Shown: positions 42,943 to 53,183 of the stretch, piece after piece
How the letters are laid out: each line of letters starts with the position of its first letter
How positions within the stretch are numbered: position 1 is the stretch's first letter
NCBI RefSeq assembly: GCF_016583575.1
Contig: NZ_NRRG01000028.1
Coordinates: forward strand, 1 to 64,000
Origin: Thiocystis violacea
Lineage (GTDB): Bacteria; Pseudomonadota; Gammaproteobacteria; Chromatiales; Chromatiaceae
Length of the DNA: 64,000 nt
Reading direction: 5' to 3'
Notes under the pieces: model-generated
Told to the model about the DNA's origin: nothing
Seen by the model: only the letters and a program-made list of their open reading frames with translations
Database searches by the model: none
Program-made: the position numbers and the translations under genes

Positions 42943-44367
42943 TCAGGAATCCCGAGCAATTCGGAAGCCCAGCATGTTCAGCTCGGTCTCGGGCGCGAAG
43001 CGGGCGCGGACATGGACGCGCATCAAGGCCGAGGGCTTGTTGAAGGCGCCGCCGCGCGCGACCCGGCTTGGGCAGTCGCCATCGAGCCGGGCGCCACCAT
43101 CGGTGGGCGCGCCCTGATAGCTCGCCTCGTAGCAGTCGGCGACCCACTCCATCGCGTTGCCGGCGGTATCGTAGAGGCCGAAGGGGTTGGATGGGAAGCT
43201 CATCACCGGAGCCGTCGAACGGTTGTCCCACTGACTCCCGCAATCGAGGCAGGCGGCCCGATTGCGCTCCGGGTTGGATCCCCACCAGAAGGGACTCTCC
43301 GTGCCGGCCCTGGCGGCGAATTCCCACTCGGCCTCGGTGGGCAGGCGATAGCGCTGGTTGGTCTGCCGCGAGAGCCAGGCGGCATAGTCCGTCGCCTGGT
43401 TCCAGGTGACGCCGACGACCGGGCGCGTGCCGCGTCCCCAGCCCCGATCGTCCGGGGGTTCGAGACCGGTCGCGCGGGCAAAGCGGTCGTATTCCAGGAA
43501 GGTGACTTCGTGCGCGCCGATCATGAAGGGTCTCGGCTCGACTCGATGGGCCGGGCCGAAGTCCTCGCCCGAGAGGCTGTTGTAGCCCATCTGGAAGGCT
43601 CCGCCATCGAGCACGACCATCGCCGGCCCCGGCACTCCGTCGCGGAGCCGGTCCTGATGAATGCGCGGGGCTCGGGTGAGGCGGTTGGCCGAGATCGCGG
43701 CGGGCGGTGCGTCCATTCCGGGCGGTCCCGTCGCGCCTGGTTCGGATGGATCGAGCACGATCGCATCCGGGGCCGGCGATTCGGCCCGAGGCTGGATGCT
43801 GGGCAAGGGCAACTCGATCCGTTCCCAGATCAGGTAGAGGAAGGTGACCGCCGCCAGCGACAGGAGCACGAAGAGAAGGCCGGCGCCCACGAGCAGCCAG
43901 ACACTGGTTTTTCTCGGTTTCTCGTTGACGATGACGGGCGCGGGCTGGGGGACCGGTCTCGCCGCGACGGCGCGCTTGGCCTCGGCTAATTCCTGGCGCA
44001 GACGCTCGGCCTCGGCCTGGGCCTCACGGAGCGATTTATCCTTGCGATCCACCTCCTTTTTCAGGCTGTCGAAGGCGATGTTGTGATCCTCCAACTCGTC
44101 CTCGAGCCGCCGGCATTCCTCGGTGATGTGATCGAGCGCCTGTTCCTTGGCCTCCAGGGTCTGTTGCAGCATCATCATTTCCTGCTGCAGGGCGAGACGC
44201 TCGGTGGCGGTCGCGATCGAGCTGTCGGGCGCGAATTCGCGCTCGGCCAGTCGGGTGCTGAGTCGTGTCAGCTCCTCCTCCGCCTCCTTGCGCATCTGCT
44301 CCAGGGTCTTGCGCAAGGACTCGGACTCGTCATCGAAATGGACTTGCGAGTCGGTTTGTTCGGCCAT
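42943..44367 (-). CDS. Membrane-anchored FGE/SUMF1-like protein without active cysteines
   Basis: The 474-residue protein has a long charged coiled coil (about residues 5-135), a single membrane helix (TSVWLLVGAGLLFVLLSLAA) and a C-terminal formylglycine-generating-enzyme-type domain: FMIGAHEVTFLEYDRFARAT, GVTWNQATDYAAWLSRQTNQ, RLPTEAEWEFAARAG. The terminal VARGGAFNKPSALMRVHVRARFAP has no cysteine at the place where active FGE enzymes carry their paired cysteines. It is more likely a binding or scaffold domain than an oxidase. It converges with kdpE. Confidence 0.85.
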   Translation of the reverse strand: MAEQTDSQVHFDDESESLRKTLEQMRKEAEEELTRLSTRLAEREFAPDSSIATATERLALQQEMMMLQQTLEAKEQALDHITEECRRLEDELEDHNIAFDSLKKEVDRKDKSLREAQAEAERLRQELAEAKRAVAARPVPQPAPVIVNEKPRKTSVWLLVGAGLLFVLLSLAAVTFLYLIWERIELPLPSIQPRAESPAPDAIVLDPSEPGATGPPGMDAPPAAISANRLTRAPRIHQDRLRDGVPGPAMVVLDGGAFQMGYNSLSGEDFGPAHRVEPRPFMIGAHEVTFLEYDRFARATGLEPPDDRGWGRGTRPVVGVTWNQATDYAAWLSRQTNQRYRLPTEAEWEFAARAGTESPFWWGSNPERNRAACLDCGSQWDNRSTAPVMSFPSNPFGLYDTAGNAMEWVADCYEASYQGAPTDGGARLDGDCPSRVARGGAFNKPSALMRVHVRARFAPETELNMLGFRIARDS

Positions 44368-44822
44368 GCTTGGGCATCACTGATTGTCATCGCGCGGCAC
44401 GCCGTGCGCCGGTGGGGGTTATGGCCATCGCGCTCCATCGCCTGCGGTGGAGCCGCGTTCAGCGCGACCATCCAGGAGGGCGGGCCTCGACCGGCCGTGT
44501 CGACAGGACGGGTTTGTTGACGACCTCTGTCGGAAGGGTAGGCGATTGTCCGACTTTGACTCAATGGATTCCAGAAATGAATGCATTGGGCGGTTTTGAG
44601 TGAATTGGGTATTGAAATAAAGTGGGTGCTCTCGGGCCGCCGGGCGAGTCGCGTTCGAACGTCCTCGCGACCGGCCCCTTGGGGCGCGAGAGCCCCGTCC
44701 TGGCATGGGAGCCTTCCATCCGGCATCCGGGCTGTCGCCGGGGTTTCGGTTCAAGCCGACTATTGAGGGTCACGATTTCCGGCTACCCTGTCGTCACCGA
44801 TGTATCAAGGAGTTCTCGCTCG
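44368..44822. other. Intergenic stretch with AT-richer core
   Basis: No gene is supported in these 455 bases between divergent genes. Around 44560-44630 the sequence becomes clearly AT-richer (GAATGCATTGGG, GAATTGGGTATTGAAATAAA), as expected for a promoter of the DUF3422 gene to the right. An AAGGAG ribosome-binding site closes the stretch. Confidence 0.4.
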
Positions 44823-46130
44823 ATGTCACCGCTGTTCAAGGAACACCCCCTACGTCACCAGGCCGTCGCCGAGTTGCACGCGCGCACCTATGAGCCACTC
44901 CAGGCGCCGGAGCGGATCTCGCACATCGCCGCGGTCTGCGGTGAGCGGGGCAGCGGTCGTAATGCGCGACACCTCTTTGGGCTGCTGGAGCATTACGGGG
45001 TTCCCAGGCCGAATCAGTTGGATCAGTACTACATGGTCAGGCTGGGCGATATCCGCCTGCTCTGGGAGCGTCACACCGAGTTCGTCAGCTACACCTTCAG
45101 CAAGCACGGGGCCTTCGTGCATCCCTTTGCCTATCCGGTCCTGAGCGAACTGCCGGAGGACTGGTTGCGCGAGATGCCCGGCGAGGTCATTTCCGCCGTG
45201 TCGCTGGCGCTCGAACCCAGGGACATGCCGGAGCGCTCGATGGAGGAACTGAGCGAGCTGTTCGCCGGCAATCTGGTGATTGGCTCGGAGGTGGTCGGCG
45301 GCGCGGCACGCGCCTGGTCGGACCTGCGTATCCACGGCGACGGCTTCTCCCGCGTCCTGCTGCGCGATCAGGGCTTGTCGCCCAATCAGGCCGGCCGTGT
45401 CGCCAAGCGGATTCTGGAGGTCAACTCCTATCGCGCCATGGCCCTCCTCGGGCTCCCGCCCGCGCGCGAGGCCAACGCCAGCATGAGCGACGCCGAAACT
45501 CGCCTGGTCGCCGTCGCGGCCCGCATGGTGAGCCAGGAGGATGCCGGTACCCAGGTCTCCGAGAGCGATCTCCTGGCCGAGCTGACCGCGCTCGCCTCCG
45601 GGATCGAGGCGGTGGCGGCGCGTACCAGTTATCGCTTCGAGGCCTCCAGGGCCTATTACAGTGTCGTGGTGCAGCGCCTGGAGCAATTGCGCCAGCGGCG
45701 TATCGAGGGACTGCAAACCCTCACCGAGTTCCTCGACGCGCGTCTCGCCCCGGCCATCGCGACCTGCAACTCGACCTCCAAGCGCCAGCAGGATCTCGCC
45801 GAGCGCGCCGCCCGTCTCACCAGCCTGCTGCGCGCCAGGGTGGAGGTCGAGCTTCAGAAGCAGAACGGCGGACTCCTAGACTCCATGAACCGGCGCGCCA
45901 AGCTGCAACTGCGCCTGCAGGAAACCGTCGAGGGGCTTTCGGTCATCGCCATCGGTTACTACGGGGTCGGACTGGTGGCTTACCTGCTGAAGGGGCTCGA
46001 AGCCCATGGCGCGCCGATCGATGCCACCTTCGCGACCGGCTTGGCGGCCCCGCTGGTGGTCCTGATCGCCTGGTTCGGGCTGCGGCGCATGAAGGCCCGC
46101 CTGCTCAAGTCCGAGGGAGTCAAGGGGTAA
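44823..46130 (+). CDS. DUF3422 membrane protein
   Basis: The 435-residue protein matches the DUF3422 family: an N-terminal HPLRHQAVAELHARTYEPLQ, LWERHTEFVSYTF, then WLREMPGEVISAVSLAL. A helical middle (coiled coil about residues 250-370) and two C-terminal membrane helices (IAIGYYGVGLVAYLLKGL, PLVVLIAWFGLRRM) follow. The family has no assigned function. The start at 44823 has AAGGAG ten bases upstream. Its end overlaps the convergent protease gene by 11 bases. Confidence 0.88.
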   Translation: MSPLFKEHPLRHQAVAELHARTYEPLQAPERISHIAAVCGERGSGRNARHLFGLLEHYGVPRPNQLDQYYMVRLGDIRLLWERHTEFVSYTFSKHGAFVHPFAYPVLSELPEDWLREMPGEVISAVSLALEPRDMPERSMEELSELFAGNLVIGSEVVGGAARAWSDLRIHGDGFSRVLLRDQGLSPNQAGRVAKRILEVNSYRAMALLGLPPAREANASMSDAETRLVAVAARMVSQEDAGTQVSESDLLAELTALASGIEAVAARTSYRFEASRAYYSVVVQRLEQLRQRRIEGLQTLTEFLDARLAPAIATCNSTSKRQQDLAERAARLTSLLRARVEVELQKQNGGLLDSMNRRAKLQLRLQETVEGLSVIAIGYYGVGLVAYLLKGLEAHGAPIDATFATGLAAPLVVLIAWFGLRRMKARLLKSEGVKG

Positions 46131-46632
46131 GGTAGGGACGCAGCGTCATCCGCCCGCCCGCCAGGACCATCTCCATGTGTCTCAGATAGGCCATGCCGAG
46201 CAGAACCTGATCGCCCACCATGTGCGGCAGCACCGTCGCACTGACCTGCTCGGCGACCAGCCCGCCGATATCCACGCGGTCGAGCCGGGCCGACCAGCTC
46301 TGGACATTGCCGTTGCCGGTCTTGCTGATTCCGCCCGGATTCAGTTGCAACCCGAGCCGTTGCGCCACCCGGTAGGGCATGGCGATGTCCGCCGCGCCCG
46401 TGTCCACGAGGAATTCCACCTTCTCGCCGTTGATGCGGCCGGTGGTCACGTACTGGCTGAGTTGGTTCTCTTTCAGGACGACCTGCGGAACCCCCGCGGT
46501 TCCCGGATAGGCGACCGGGCGCGGGTTGGGATTGCCCCTGGTGCCGGTTTGACTCAGCGTCAGCACGATGGCCACGCCGAGGAGCGTGAACAGCAGGATG
46601 CCGCGATTCTGGCTCAACCATCTCGTCTTCAA
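46120..46632 (-). CDS. Retropepsin-like aspartic protease (clan AA), copy 1
   Basis: The 170-residue protein has an N-terminal membrane anchor (GILLFTLLGVAIVLTLS) and a retropepsin-like domain: GRINGEKVEFLVDTGAADIAM with the catalytic DTG, then MAYLRHMEMVLAGGRMTLRP. Its domain is the TIGR02281 type of periplasmic single-lobe proteases that act as dimers. Substrate unknown. It stands next to a paralogue of the same kind. Confidence 0.9.
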   Translation of the reverse strand: MKTRWLSQNRGILLFTLLGVAIVLTLSQTGTRGNPNPRPVAYPGTAGVPQVVLKENQLSQYVTTGRINGEKVEFLVDTGAADIAMPYRVAQRLGLQLNPGGISKTGNGNVQSWSARLDRVDIGGLVAEQVSATVLPHMVGDQVLLGMAYLRHMEMVLAGGRMTLRPYLTP

Positions 46633-46749
46633 GTTTCGGTTCCTCCCGATCCTTCCTGGCGATGCGCGAAGGCCGTGCGACTGGCGAGGTGCCCGAAGCT
46701 TAACGCGAAACCCTGGAAGTGACGATCTCGCGCCGAGGTCCGGCCGGCG

Positions 46750-47295
46750 TCAGCCGCCGATCCGCTGTTGGCGCAGGGTGAGCGTATCCCCGCGCTGGAT
46801 GAGTTCCAGATGCTTGAGATAGCTCATGCCGAGCAGAACGTCCTCGCCCGGCATGTTCGGCAGTACGCTCGCTCGCACCCCATGCGCCACCAGCCCGCCG
46901 AGATCCACCCGCTCCAGGCGGGTGCTCCAGGTGCGCACCTCGCCGTTGGCGGTCAGGCTGGTCCCGCCAGGCCCCAGACGCAGACCGAGCCGTCGCGCGA
47001 GCGATAGCGGCAAGGCCACGTTGGTCGCGCCGGTATCGACGAGAAACCGCACCGGCTCGCCGTTGATCGCGCCGGTCGCGACATAGTGGCCGGCGCGATT
47101 GCGCCGCAGCACCAACTCCTGGACGTTGCCCGCCGCTTGGGTCGCGATCGGATTTGGGTTGGGATTGTGCTGGCGCTCAAGCCAATCGTCGAAAAACATC
47201 ACCAGCAGCGCGAGCCCAGCGATCCAGGCGCCGAACAGCATGGCCCGGCCGATGCGCGACGGCAGGTCGCTGGTGTTGGGTGGCGGTTCAGTCAT
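46750..47295 (-). CDS. Retropepsin-like aspartic protease (clan AA), copy 2
   Basis: The 181-residue protein has an N-terminal membrane anchor (AMLFGAWIAGLALLVMFF) and the catalytic motif in VRFLVDTGATNVALPLSLAR, followed by LGMSYLKHLELIQRGDTLTL. It aligns with the gene at 46120-46632 over the whole domain, so the two are tandem duplicates, with 117 bases between them. Each probably dimerises at the membrane face of the periplasm. Confidence 0.9.
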   Translation of the reverse strand: MTEPPPNTSDLPSRIGRAMLFGAWIAGLALLVMFFDDWLERQHNPNPNPIATQAAGNVQELVLRRNRAGHYVATGAINGEPVRFLVDTGATNVALPLSLARRLGLRLGPGGTSLTANGEVRTWSTRLERVDLGGLVAHGVRASVLPNMPGEDVLLGMSYLKHLELIQRGDTLTLRQQRIGG

Positions 47296-47397
47296 GGATC
47301 GAGTCGTGCGTCAGCAAGCCTCTCGACCCGCCGCGAGGAGGCCGAAAAACCCCTCTCCCACCCGAGGGACAGGGGGAGGGGGGCTAGAACCGTCGTC

Positions 47398-48153
47398 TCA
47401 GCGCGGTAAGGCGGTCGCCGCCTGGCGAGCCATCCGCTGGAACCCCATCCGATAGTGGGAGGCCGCGCTCTGTCCGTTGGCGAGCACATCGTAGACCTTC
47501 CAGCCGGCGTCCGATTTGGACATGCGGAACTGCAGGGTCGTCGGAGGGCCGCCGGCGCTCAGAATGGCGACATTGATGCTGATCGCGCCACGCGGGCCGG
47601 GTCGGGGGCCGAGGAACCGGATCTGCTGACCCTGATAGCCGGCCAGATGCTGGGCTAGGGTACCGAGGAAGTCCGATTCCAACTGGGCCGCGAGTGCCTT
47701 CTTCTCCTCCGCCGTCATGCCGGAAAAGGCCGGGCCGGCGACCCACTGGGCCATGTAGTCGAAGTCGAAGTAGGGCGCGATCTCGCGGTCGAGGAAGGCC
47801 GCGACCTGGAGATTGTTGGGAACCTCCTCTTGGGTGAGATAGGCCAGGAGTTTATCCATGCCTTCCTTGAGCACGGCGCTGGCCTGGACCGCCGGGTTCT
47901 GGCTGGACCGATCCGCGGCCTCGGCGTCCGCCTGGTCGGAGGGTGGCGCGGACCAGGCCGGTTCCCTGGAGTAGGGACTGGCCGGCATCGAGGGCGCCGG
48001 ACCCCAGGGGCTTGCCGGCAGGCCCTCGCCGGTGGAGGCTCCAGATCCTGGATATCCCGGACCGACCCCAGGACCATAACCCTGGGGCTGCGCCGAGACG
48101 GTCGCGGACATTCCAACCAACATGGCGACTGGCAACCAAGCACGAGACTTCAT
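47398..48153 (-). CDS. MlaC/Ttg2-family periplasmic lipid carrier protein
   Basis: The 251-residue protein has a signal peptide (MKSRAWLPVAMLVGMSATVSA) and a glycine/proline/serine-rich linker (about residues 22-75). A MlaC domain follows: DREIAPYFDFDYMAQWVAG, MTAEEKKALAAQLESDFLGT, and the C-terminal DAGWKVYDVLANGQSAASHY. MlaC shuttles phospholipids for the Mla system. No mlaA, B, D, E or F gene is nearby, so it may work with components elsewhere. The long low-complexity linker is unusual for MlaC. Confidence 0.83.
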   Translation of the reverse strand: MKSRAWLPVAMLVGMSATVSAQPQGYGPGVGPGYPGSGASTGEGLPASPWGPAPSMPASPYSREPAWSAPPSDQADAEAADRSSQNPAVQASAVLKEGMDKLLAYLTQEEVPNNLQVAAFLDREIAPYFDFDYMAQWVAGPAFSGMTAEEKKALAAQLESDFLGTLAQHLAGYQGQQIRFLGPRPGPRGAISINVAILSAGGPPTTLQFRMSKSDAGWKVYDVLANGQSAASHYRMGFQRMARQAATALPR

Positions 48154-48169
48154 TGAATTCCTCCTGGGT

Positions 48170-48199
48170 TATTTTTGGACGATCTATTTTTGGACGATC
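48170..48199. repeat. Perfect 15-bp tandem repeat upstream of mlaC-like gene
   Basis: TATTTTTGGACGATC is present twice head-to-tail (48170-48184, 48185-48199) in an intergenic region between two divergent genes. The copies begin 17 bases before the mlaC-like start. It may be a duplicated operator or a slippage product. Confidence 0.9.
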
Positions 48200-48285
48200 A
48201 AGCCGGAAGACCGGAGACGGGAGGGTGCCAATGCTCGGGTGGAAAAGCAAGGCGCCGGCCCTGTCCCACGGGCGTATGCGTTGAC

Positions 48286-49545
48286 ATGAACCCTCGAACG
48301 ACCAACTCGACGGCCTGCTTCCTGATCGCCACGCTGGCGACGACGGCGCCGGCCGCTGACTGGACCTCGGGACTGGCCGATGCCCTGACCCGCGACAGCG
48401 AGCTGACGCTGCACTGGCGCTCCCACTACCTGAATCGGGTCAGGCTCGGCCCGGTCGAGAATCTGGCCTGGGCGGGCGGCGGCTGGCTTGGATACCGTTC
48501 GGGCTGGATCGCGGACCGGCTGCGTCTGGGGCTGACGGGCTATAGCTCGCAGCGGCTCTATGGCCCACTGGACAAGGATGGCACCTCCCTGCTGGCCACG
48601 GGGCAGCAACCCTACAACGTGCTCGGCGAGGCGTTCGGTGCGCTGAAGCTAGGCGACCAGACCTTCACCGCCGGGCGCTTCCTGGTCAATCAATTCGAGG
48701 TCAATCCACAGGACACCCGCATGACGCCGCGCACCTTCGAGGGCGCGGCGCTGACGGGCACGCTGGGCGGGACGGAGTATTTCGCCGGCTACATCGACTC
48801 CATGAAGCACCGCAACTGGGATGAATTCGTTCAGGTCGCCACGGTCGCCGGTGCGCCGGCGACCGTCACCGAACCCATGCTGCTGCTGACCGCGCGCGGC
48901 ACACCGACCGAAGCGCTGACCTGGGGCGCGGCGACCTACTACCTCCCCGACCTGCTCTCCTCGACCTACGCCGACGTCGCCTGGACGACGCCCCTTGGCC
49001 CCGACACGCGCGGGCGTCTGGGCGCCCAGTTCCTGCGCCAGACCAGCGTCGGCGACGATCGGCTGACCGGATCGGCCTTCAGCACCTGGACCCTCGGGGT
49101 CAAGGCGGACCTGATCCAGGGTCCGTTCACGCTTTCGGGCATCCTCATGGAAACCGACCGGGGCGCGGCCTACCGCACACCCTTCGGCTCCTGGCGCGGC
49201 TACACCAGCCGCATCATCAACAATTTCAACCGAGCCGGGGAGCGGGTGTGGGGGCTGGATGCCGCCATCGACTTTGCCCCTTTCGGCGCGCCGGGGCTGT
49301 CCATGAACACGTCCCTGAGCGTCGGCGACGATGCCATCAATGCCACGACGGGGGCGGCGCTGTCGCGGAACAGCGAGTACGATGTGACCTTCGATTACCG
49401 TTTCACCGACCCGGACTGGCCGTCCTGGGCGCGGCCGCTGTGGCTACGCGCGCGGGCCGCACGCCTCGGGCAGACCCTCGGAGACAGGACCGATGTCACC
49501 ACGGAATATCACCTGATCCTGAATTACACCCACACATTCAAATAG
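48286..49545 (+). CDS. OprD-like outer-membrane porin
   Basis: The 419-residue protein has a signal peptide, then an OprD-type barrel: DSELTLHWRSHYLNRVRL, LGYRSGWIADRLRLGLTGYS, LGDQTFTAGRFLVNQFEVNP, RTFEGAALTGTLGG and a terminal strand YHLILNYTHTFK. OprD porins pass amino acids, sugars or aromatic acids. The start at 48286 gives MNPRTTNSTACFLIATLATT. The hybrid kinase gene follows after 20 bases. Confidence 0.85.
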   Translation: MNPRTTNSTACFLIATLATTAPAADWTSGLADALTRDSELTLHWRSHYLNRVRLGPVENLAWAGGGWLGYRSGWIADRLRLGLTGYSSQRLYGPLDKDGTSLLATGQQPYNVLGEAFGALKLGDQTFTAGRFLVNQFEVNPQDTRMTPRTFEGAALTGTLGGTEYFAGYIDSMKHRNWDEFVQVATVAGAPATVTEPMLLLTARGTPTEALTWGAATYYLPDLLSSTYADVAWTTPLGPDTRGRLGAQFLRQTSVGDDRLTGSAFSTWTLGVKADLIQGPFTLSGILMETDRGAAYRTPFGSWRGYTSRIINNFNRAGERVWGLDAAIDFAPFGAPGLSMNTSLSVGDDAINATTGAALSRNSEYDVTFDYRFTDPDWPSWARPLWLRARAARLGQTLGDRTDVTTEYHLILNYTHTFK

Positions 49546-49565
49546 GCCCAGCCTTCGGTCACCGC

Positions 49566-52500
49566 ATGCAGCGCATCCATCGCCTATCGCTCATCGCCCT
49601 CCTGGCAACGCTGGCCCTATTGGCGGTCGCAGCTTGGCAGTGGTACGACGCGGCCGATGGCGAGCGGCGCGAGCGGGAGGTCAGGGTCGGCCTCTACGAA
49701 AACGCTCCCAAGGTCTATACCGACGAGAACGGCCGACCGGCCGGCCTCTTCATCAAGCTGCTGGAGACGATGGCGCACAACGAGGGCTGGCGGCTGCAAT
49801 ACGTCCCCTGCGAGTGGGCCAAGTGCCTCGAACAACTGGAGCAAGGCCAGCTCGACCTGATGCCGGACGTGGCCTTTTCCAGCGAGCGGGCACGGCGTTT
49901 CGATTTCCACCGCGTCTCGGTCGCCAACAGTTGGTCGCAGGTCTATAGCGATCCGCATCTGACGGTGCTCTCGGTGGCCGACCTCGCCGGCAAGCGCGTC
50001 GCCATCCTGCAAGGCGGCATTCAGCAGAAATTCTTCGATCAGTTGATGACGGGCGACCATTACGCCTACCAGCCGGTGCCAGTCGCCTCGCTGGATCAGG
50101 GCTACGCGGCGGTGGCTGCGGGCGAGGCCGACGCGGTCGTGACCAACAGCTTCTTCGCCGCCCGGAACGGCATCCGCTATCGCTTGCAGGAAACGCCGAT
50201 CGTCTTTCTGCCCTCGACCCTCTATTTCGCCACCGCCAAGGGGCGTAATGCCGATCTGCTGGGGCGCATCGACGCCAATCTGACCCGCTGGCGGCGCGAT
50301 GCGGAGTCGCCCTATTTCGACGCGCTGCACCGCACCATGGCCCTGCCGCCCGAGATGCTGATGCCGCGCTGGGTGCAGTGGTCGCTGGCCGGATTGGGGC
50401 TTGGACTCTTGCTGTTGCTCTCGCTCAGTCTGCTGTTGCGCTGGCTGGTGGATCAGCGCACCCGCGCCCTGGTCGCGACCACGCAGGAACTGCGCGATGA
50501 GCGCGTCAATCTCGAACGCTTGATCGACGCGCGTACCGCCGAGCTGAAAGCCTTGTTCGATACCGCCTCCGTCGGCATCGTGCTGATGAAGGAACGGGTG
50601 ATCGTGCGCTGCAATCAACGCCTGGACGAGATGCTCGGCTACGCCCGTGGCGAGCAGATCGGCCAACCGACGCGGATTTGGAACCCGGACGACGACGCCT
50701 GGGCCGCCATGGGGCGCAAGGGCTATCTCGCGGTGTGGCGCGGCGAGACCGATCGCCGCGACTATCGGCTCACGCGCAAGGATGGCAGCCAGTTCTGGGC
50801 GCGGCTGTCCGCGCGCGCCATTGATGTCGCCGATCGCGACAAGGGTGTGGTGGCTGTCTTCGAGGACATCACCGCCGAGCGCGCCGCGATGGAGGAGATT
50901 TGCAACGCCAAGGCGCTGGCCGAGGAGGCAACGCGCATGAAGTCGGACTTCCTGGCCAACATGAGCCATGAGATTCGCACCCCGATGAATGCCATTCTCG
51001 GCATGCTCTATCTGGCCCTCAGGAATGATCTTCCGGCCGGTCTGCGCAACCAGTTGACCAAGGCCCAGGGGTCCGCGCACACGCTCCTGGGTCTGATCAA
51101 CGACATCCTGGATTTCTCCAAGATCGAGGCCGGGAAGCTCGACATCGAGCAGGTCGACTTCGGGCTCGACGCCGTCCTGGAGCAACTGACCGATGTCATC
51201 GGGACGCAGGCCGAGCACAAGGGCATCGAGTTCCTGATCCGCTACGACATCGCCATCCCGCCGACCCTGGTGGGCGATCCGCTGCGGCTCGGTCAGGTGC
51301 TGCTCAATCTGTGCGGCAACGCCGTGAAATTCACCGACCAGGGCGAAGTCGAGCTGGCGCTGCGCTGTCTCGCGAGCAGCGAGACCGAGCTGACCCTTCA
51401 GGTCTGCGTGCGCGATTCCGGGATCGGCATGACGCCCGAGGTGCAGACGCGGCTGTTCGAGAAATTTATCCAGGCCGATCAGTCGACCACGCGCCGTTTC
51501 GGCGGCACCGGGCTGGGGCTGGCGATCTGCCGGAATCTGGTCGAGCTGATGGGCGGGCGCATCTGGATCGAGGACTCCCAGCCCGGCAAGGGCTCGACCC
51601 TCTGCTTCACGGTGCGGCTCGGGATCGCCCAAGCGGCCCAGGCGCATCGCCAAGCGCTGGTCGAACAGGCCGGTCCCCTGCTCAAGGGCATCCGCACGCT
51701 GGTGGTGGATGACAATGAGGTCTCGCGCGCGATCCTGGCCGAAATGCTGCGCTTCTTTCAGCTCGACGTGGGCACCGCGCCGAGCGGGCCGGCCGCGCTG
51801 GCCGCGCTCGAAGCCGCCGCCGAGCATCCCTACGACCTGGTGCTGATGGACTGGCGCATGCCCGGCATGAACGGCGACGAGGCGACCCAGCGCATCCATC
51901 GCGATCCGGCCATCCCGCGCCAGCCCAAGGTGGTGATGGTGACCGCCTATGGCCGCGAGGACGTGATCCGGCTGGCCGAGCAGGCGGGCGTGGATGGCTT
52001 CCTGATCAAGCCGGTCTCGCCCTCGACCCTGCTCGACACCACGCTCACCGTCCTGGGGCGCGGCCGCGTTCTCGGCGCGACGGATCGCGGCCATGCGCGC
52101 ACGCCCGAGCTGGCGACCAGCGGCCAACTGGCGGGCGCGCGCCTGCTCTTGGTCGAGGACAACGACATCAACCGCGAATTCGCCGTCGAACTGCTGCGCA
52201 GCGAAGGCATCGAGGTGGACGAGGCGGTGAATGGCCAGGAGGCCGTCGAGCAGGTGCAGCGGCGCACTTACGACGCCGTCTTGATGGACATCCAGATGCC
52301 GGTGATGGACGGGCTCGACGCCACCCGCCAGATCCGCGCCCTGGCGCAAACGCCCGGAGGCGAGTCTTTCGCCACCCTGCCGATCATCGCCATGACCGCG
52401 CTGGCGATGGCGCAGGACAGCGAGCGCAGCCAGGCGGCGGGGATGAACGACCACGTCACCAAGCCGATCGCGCCCGATCACCTGATGGCGGTGCTGGCGA

Positions 52501-53183
52501 AATGGATCGAGCGCCCGGTGCAACGGACGGGCGGGCCGGCGTTGCCCGCGCCCGCGCCCTTGCCCGAGGCGTTCCCGCCCGACCTGCTCGCCCTGACCAG
52601 CCTCGACACCCGCGAGGGGGTGCGCCGCATCGGCGGCAAGCCGGACGCCTATCGCAAGCAGCTACGCCGCTTCCGCGAGCATTATGCCGACGCGGTCGAC
52701 GAACTGGAGCGCCGCGCCGCGCGCTCGGGACCAGCCGCGGCGGAGGACTATTGTCACGCCCTCAAGGGCGTGGTCGGCAACATCGGTGCCCAGGCGCTCT
52801 ACGCCCAGGTGGCCGAGATCGACACACGGCTCAAACAGGGCGAGCCGCTGGACGCCAGCGCGCTGGGGGCGATGCGTGCCCTGTTGGGGCAGGTGATGGA
52901 CGAGATCGACGGACTGGCCGCCAGCGCGCCGCCAGTCATCGCGCCGACCGCCGCTCCGCTCGCCCCTGAGCGGTTGCGCGACCTGGTGGAGCGGTTGGCC
53001 CAAGCCCTGACCTATGATCTGGGAGCCGCCGAGCCCTTGCTCGCGGAGCTGCGCGCGGGGGTGGGCGGCACCGCCCTGGAGGCCGAGATCGCCGCCATCG
53101 CCGCCCAGGTCGATGTGTTCGCGGTCGATGAGGCGCTGGCCCGACTGAACGCACTGCAAGCCCGCATGAAGGACGCCACATGA
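49566..53183 (+). CDS. Hybrid histidine kinase with periplasmic solute-binding sensor
   Basis: The 1205-residue protein has an N-terminal helix and a periplasmic bacterial solute-binding type 3 domain ([37 protein letters not shown]). A membrane helix (about residues 278-297), a PAS domain, HisKA with His468 ([16 protein letters not shown]), HATPase ([20 protein letters not shown]), two receiver domains ([38 protein letters not shown]) and a C-terminal Hpt ([14 protein letters not shown]) complete it. It overlaps the next gene by four bases. Linkage with the porin suggests it senses the porin's solute. Confidence 0.93.
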   Translation: MQRIHRLSLIALLATLALLAVAAWQWYDAADGERREREVRVGLYENAPKVYTDENGRPAGLFIKLLETMAHNEGWRLQYVPCEWAKCLEQLEQGQLDLMPDVAFSSERARRFDFHRVSVANSWSQVYSDPHLTVLSVADLAGKRVAILQGGIQQKFFDQLMTGDHYAYQPVPVASLDQGYAAVAAGEADAVVTNSFFAARNGIRYRLQETPIVFLPSTLYFATAKGRNADLLGRIDANLTRWRRDAESPYFDALHRTMALPPEMLMPRWVQWSLAGLGLGLLLLLSLSLLLRWLVDQRTRALVATTQELRDERVNLERLIDARTAELKALFDTASVGIVLMKERVIVRCNQRLDEMLGYARGEQIGQPTRIWNPDDDAWAAMGRKGYLAVWRGETDRRDYRLTRKDGSQFWARLSARAIDVADRDKGVVAVFEDITAERAAMEEICNAKALAEEATRMKSDFLANMSHEIRTPMNAILGMLYLALRNDLPAGLRNQLTKAQGSAHTLLGLINDILDFSKIEAGKLDIEQVDFGLDAVLEQLTDVIGTQAEHKGIEFLIRYDIAIPPTLVGDPLRLGQVLLNLCGNAVKFTDQGEVELALRCLASSETELTLQVCVRDSGIGMTPEVQTRLFEKFIQADQSTTRRFGGTGLGLAICRNLVELMGGRIWIEDSQPGKGSTLCFTVRLGIAQAAQAHRQALVEQAGPLLKGIRTLVVDDNEVSRAILAEMLRFFQLDVGTAPSGPAALAALEAAAEHPYDLVLMDWRMPGMNGDEATQRIHRDPAIPRQPKVVMVTAYGREDVIRLAEQAGVDGFLIKPVSPSTLLDTTLTVLGRGRVLGATDRGHARTPELATSGQLAGARLLLVEDNDINREFAVELLRSEGIEVDEAVNGQEAVEQVQRRTYDAVLMDIQMPVMDGLDATRQIRALAQTPGGESFATLPIIAMTALAMAQDSERSQAAGMNDHVTKPIAPDHLMAVLAKWIERPVQRTGGPALPAPAPLPEAFPPDLLALTSLDTREGVRRIGGKPDAYRKQLRRFREHYADAVDELERRAARSGPAAAEDYCHALKGVVGNIGAQALYAQVAEIDTRLKQGEPLDASALGAMRALLGQVMDEIDGLAASAPPVIAPTAAPLAPERLRDLVERLAQALTYDLGAAEPLLAELRAGVGGTALEAEIAAIAAQVDVFAVDEALARLNALQARMKDAT

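Noticed and set aside
49617-52523. Very long open frame on the minus strand opposite the hybrid kinase
   Set aside because: The plus strand encodes a complete kinase with all motifs; the antisense text is rich in H, R, G and Q without family character and reflects high GC.
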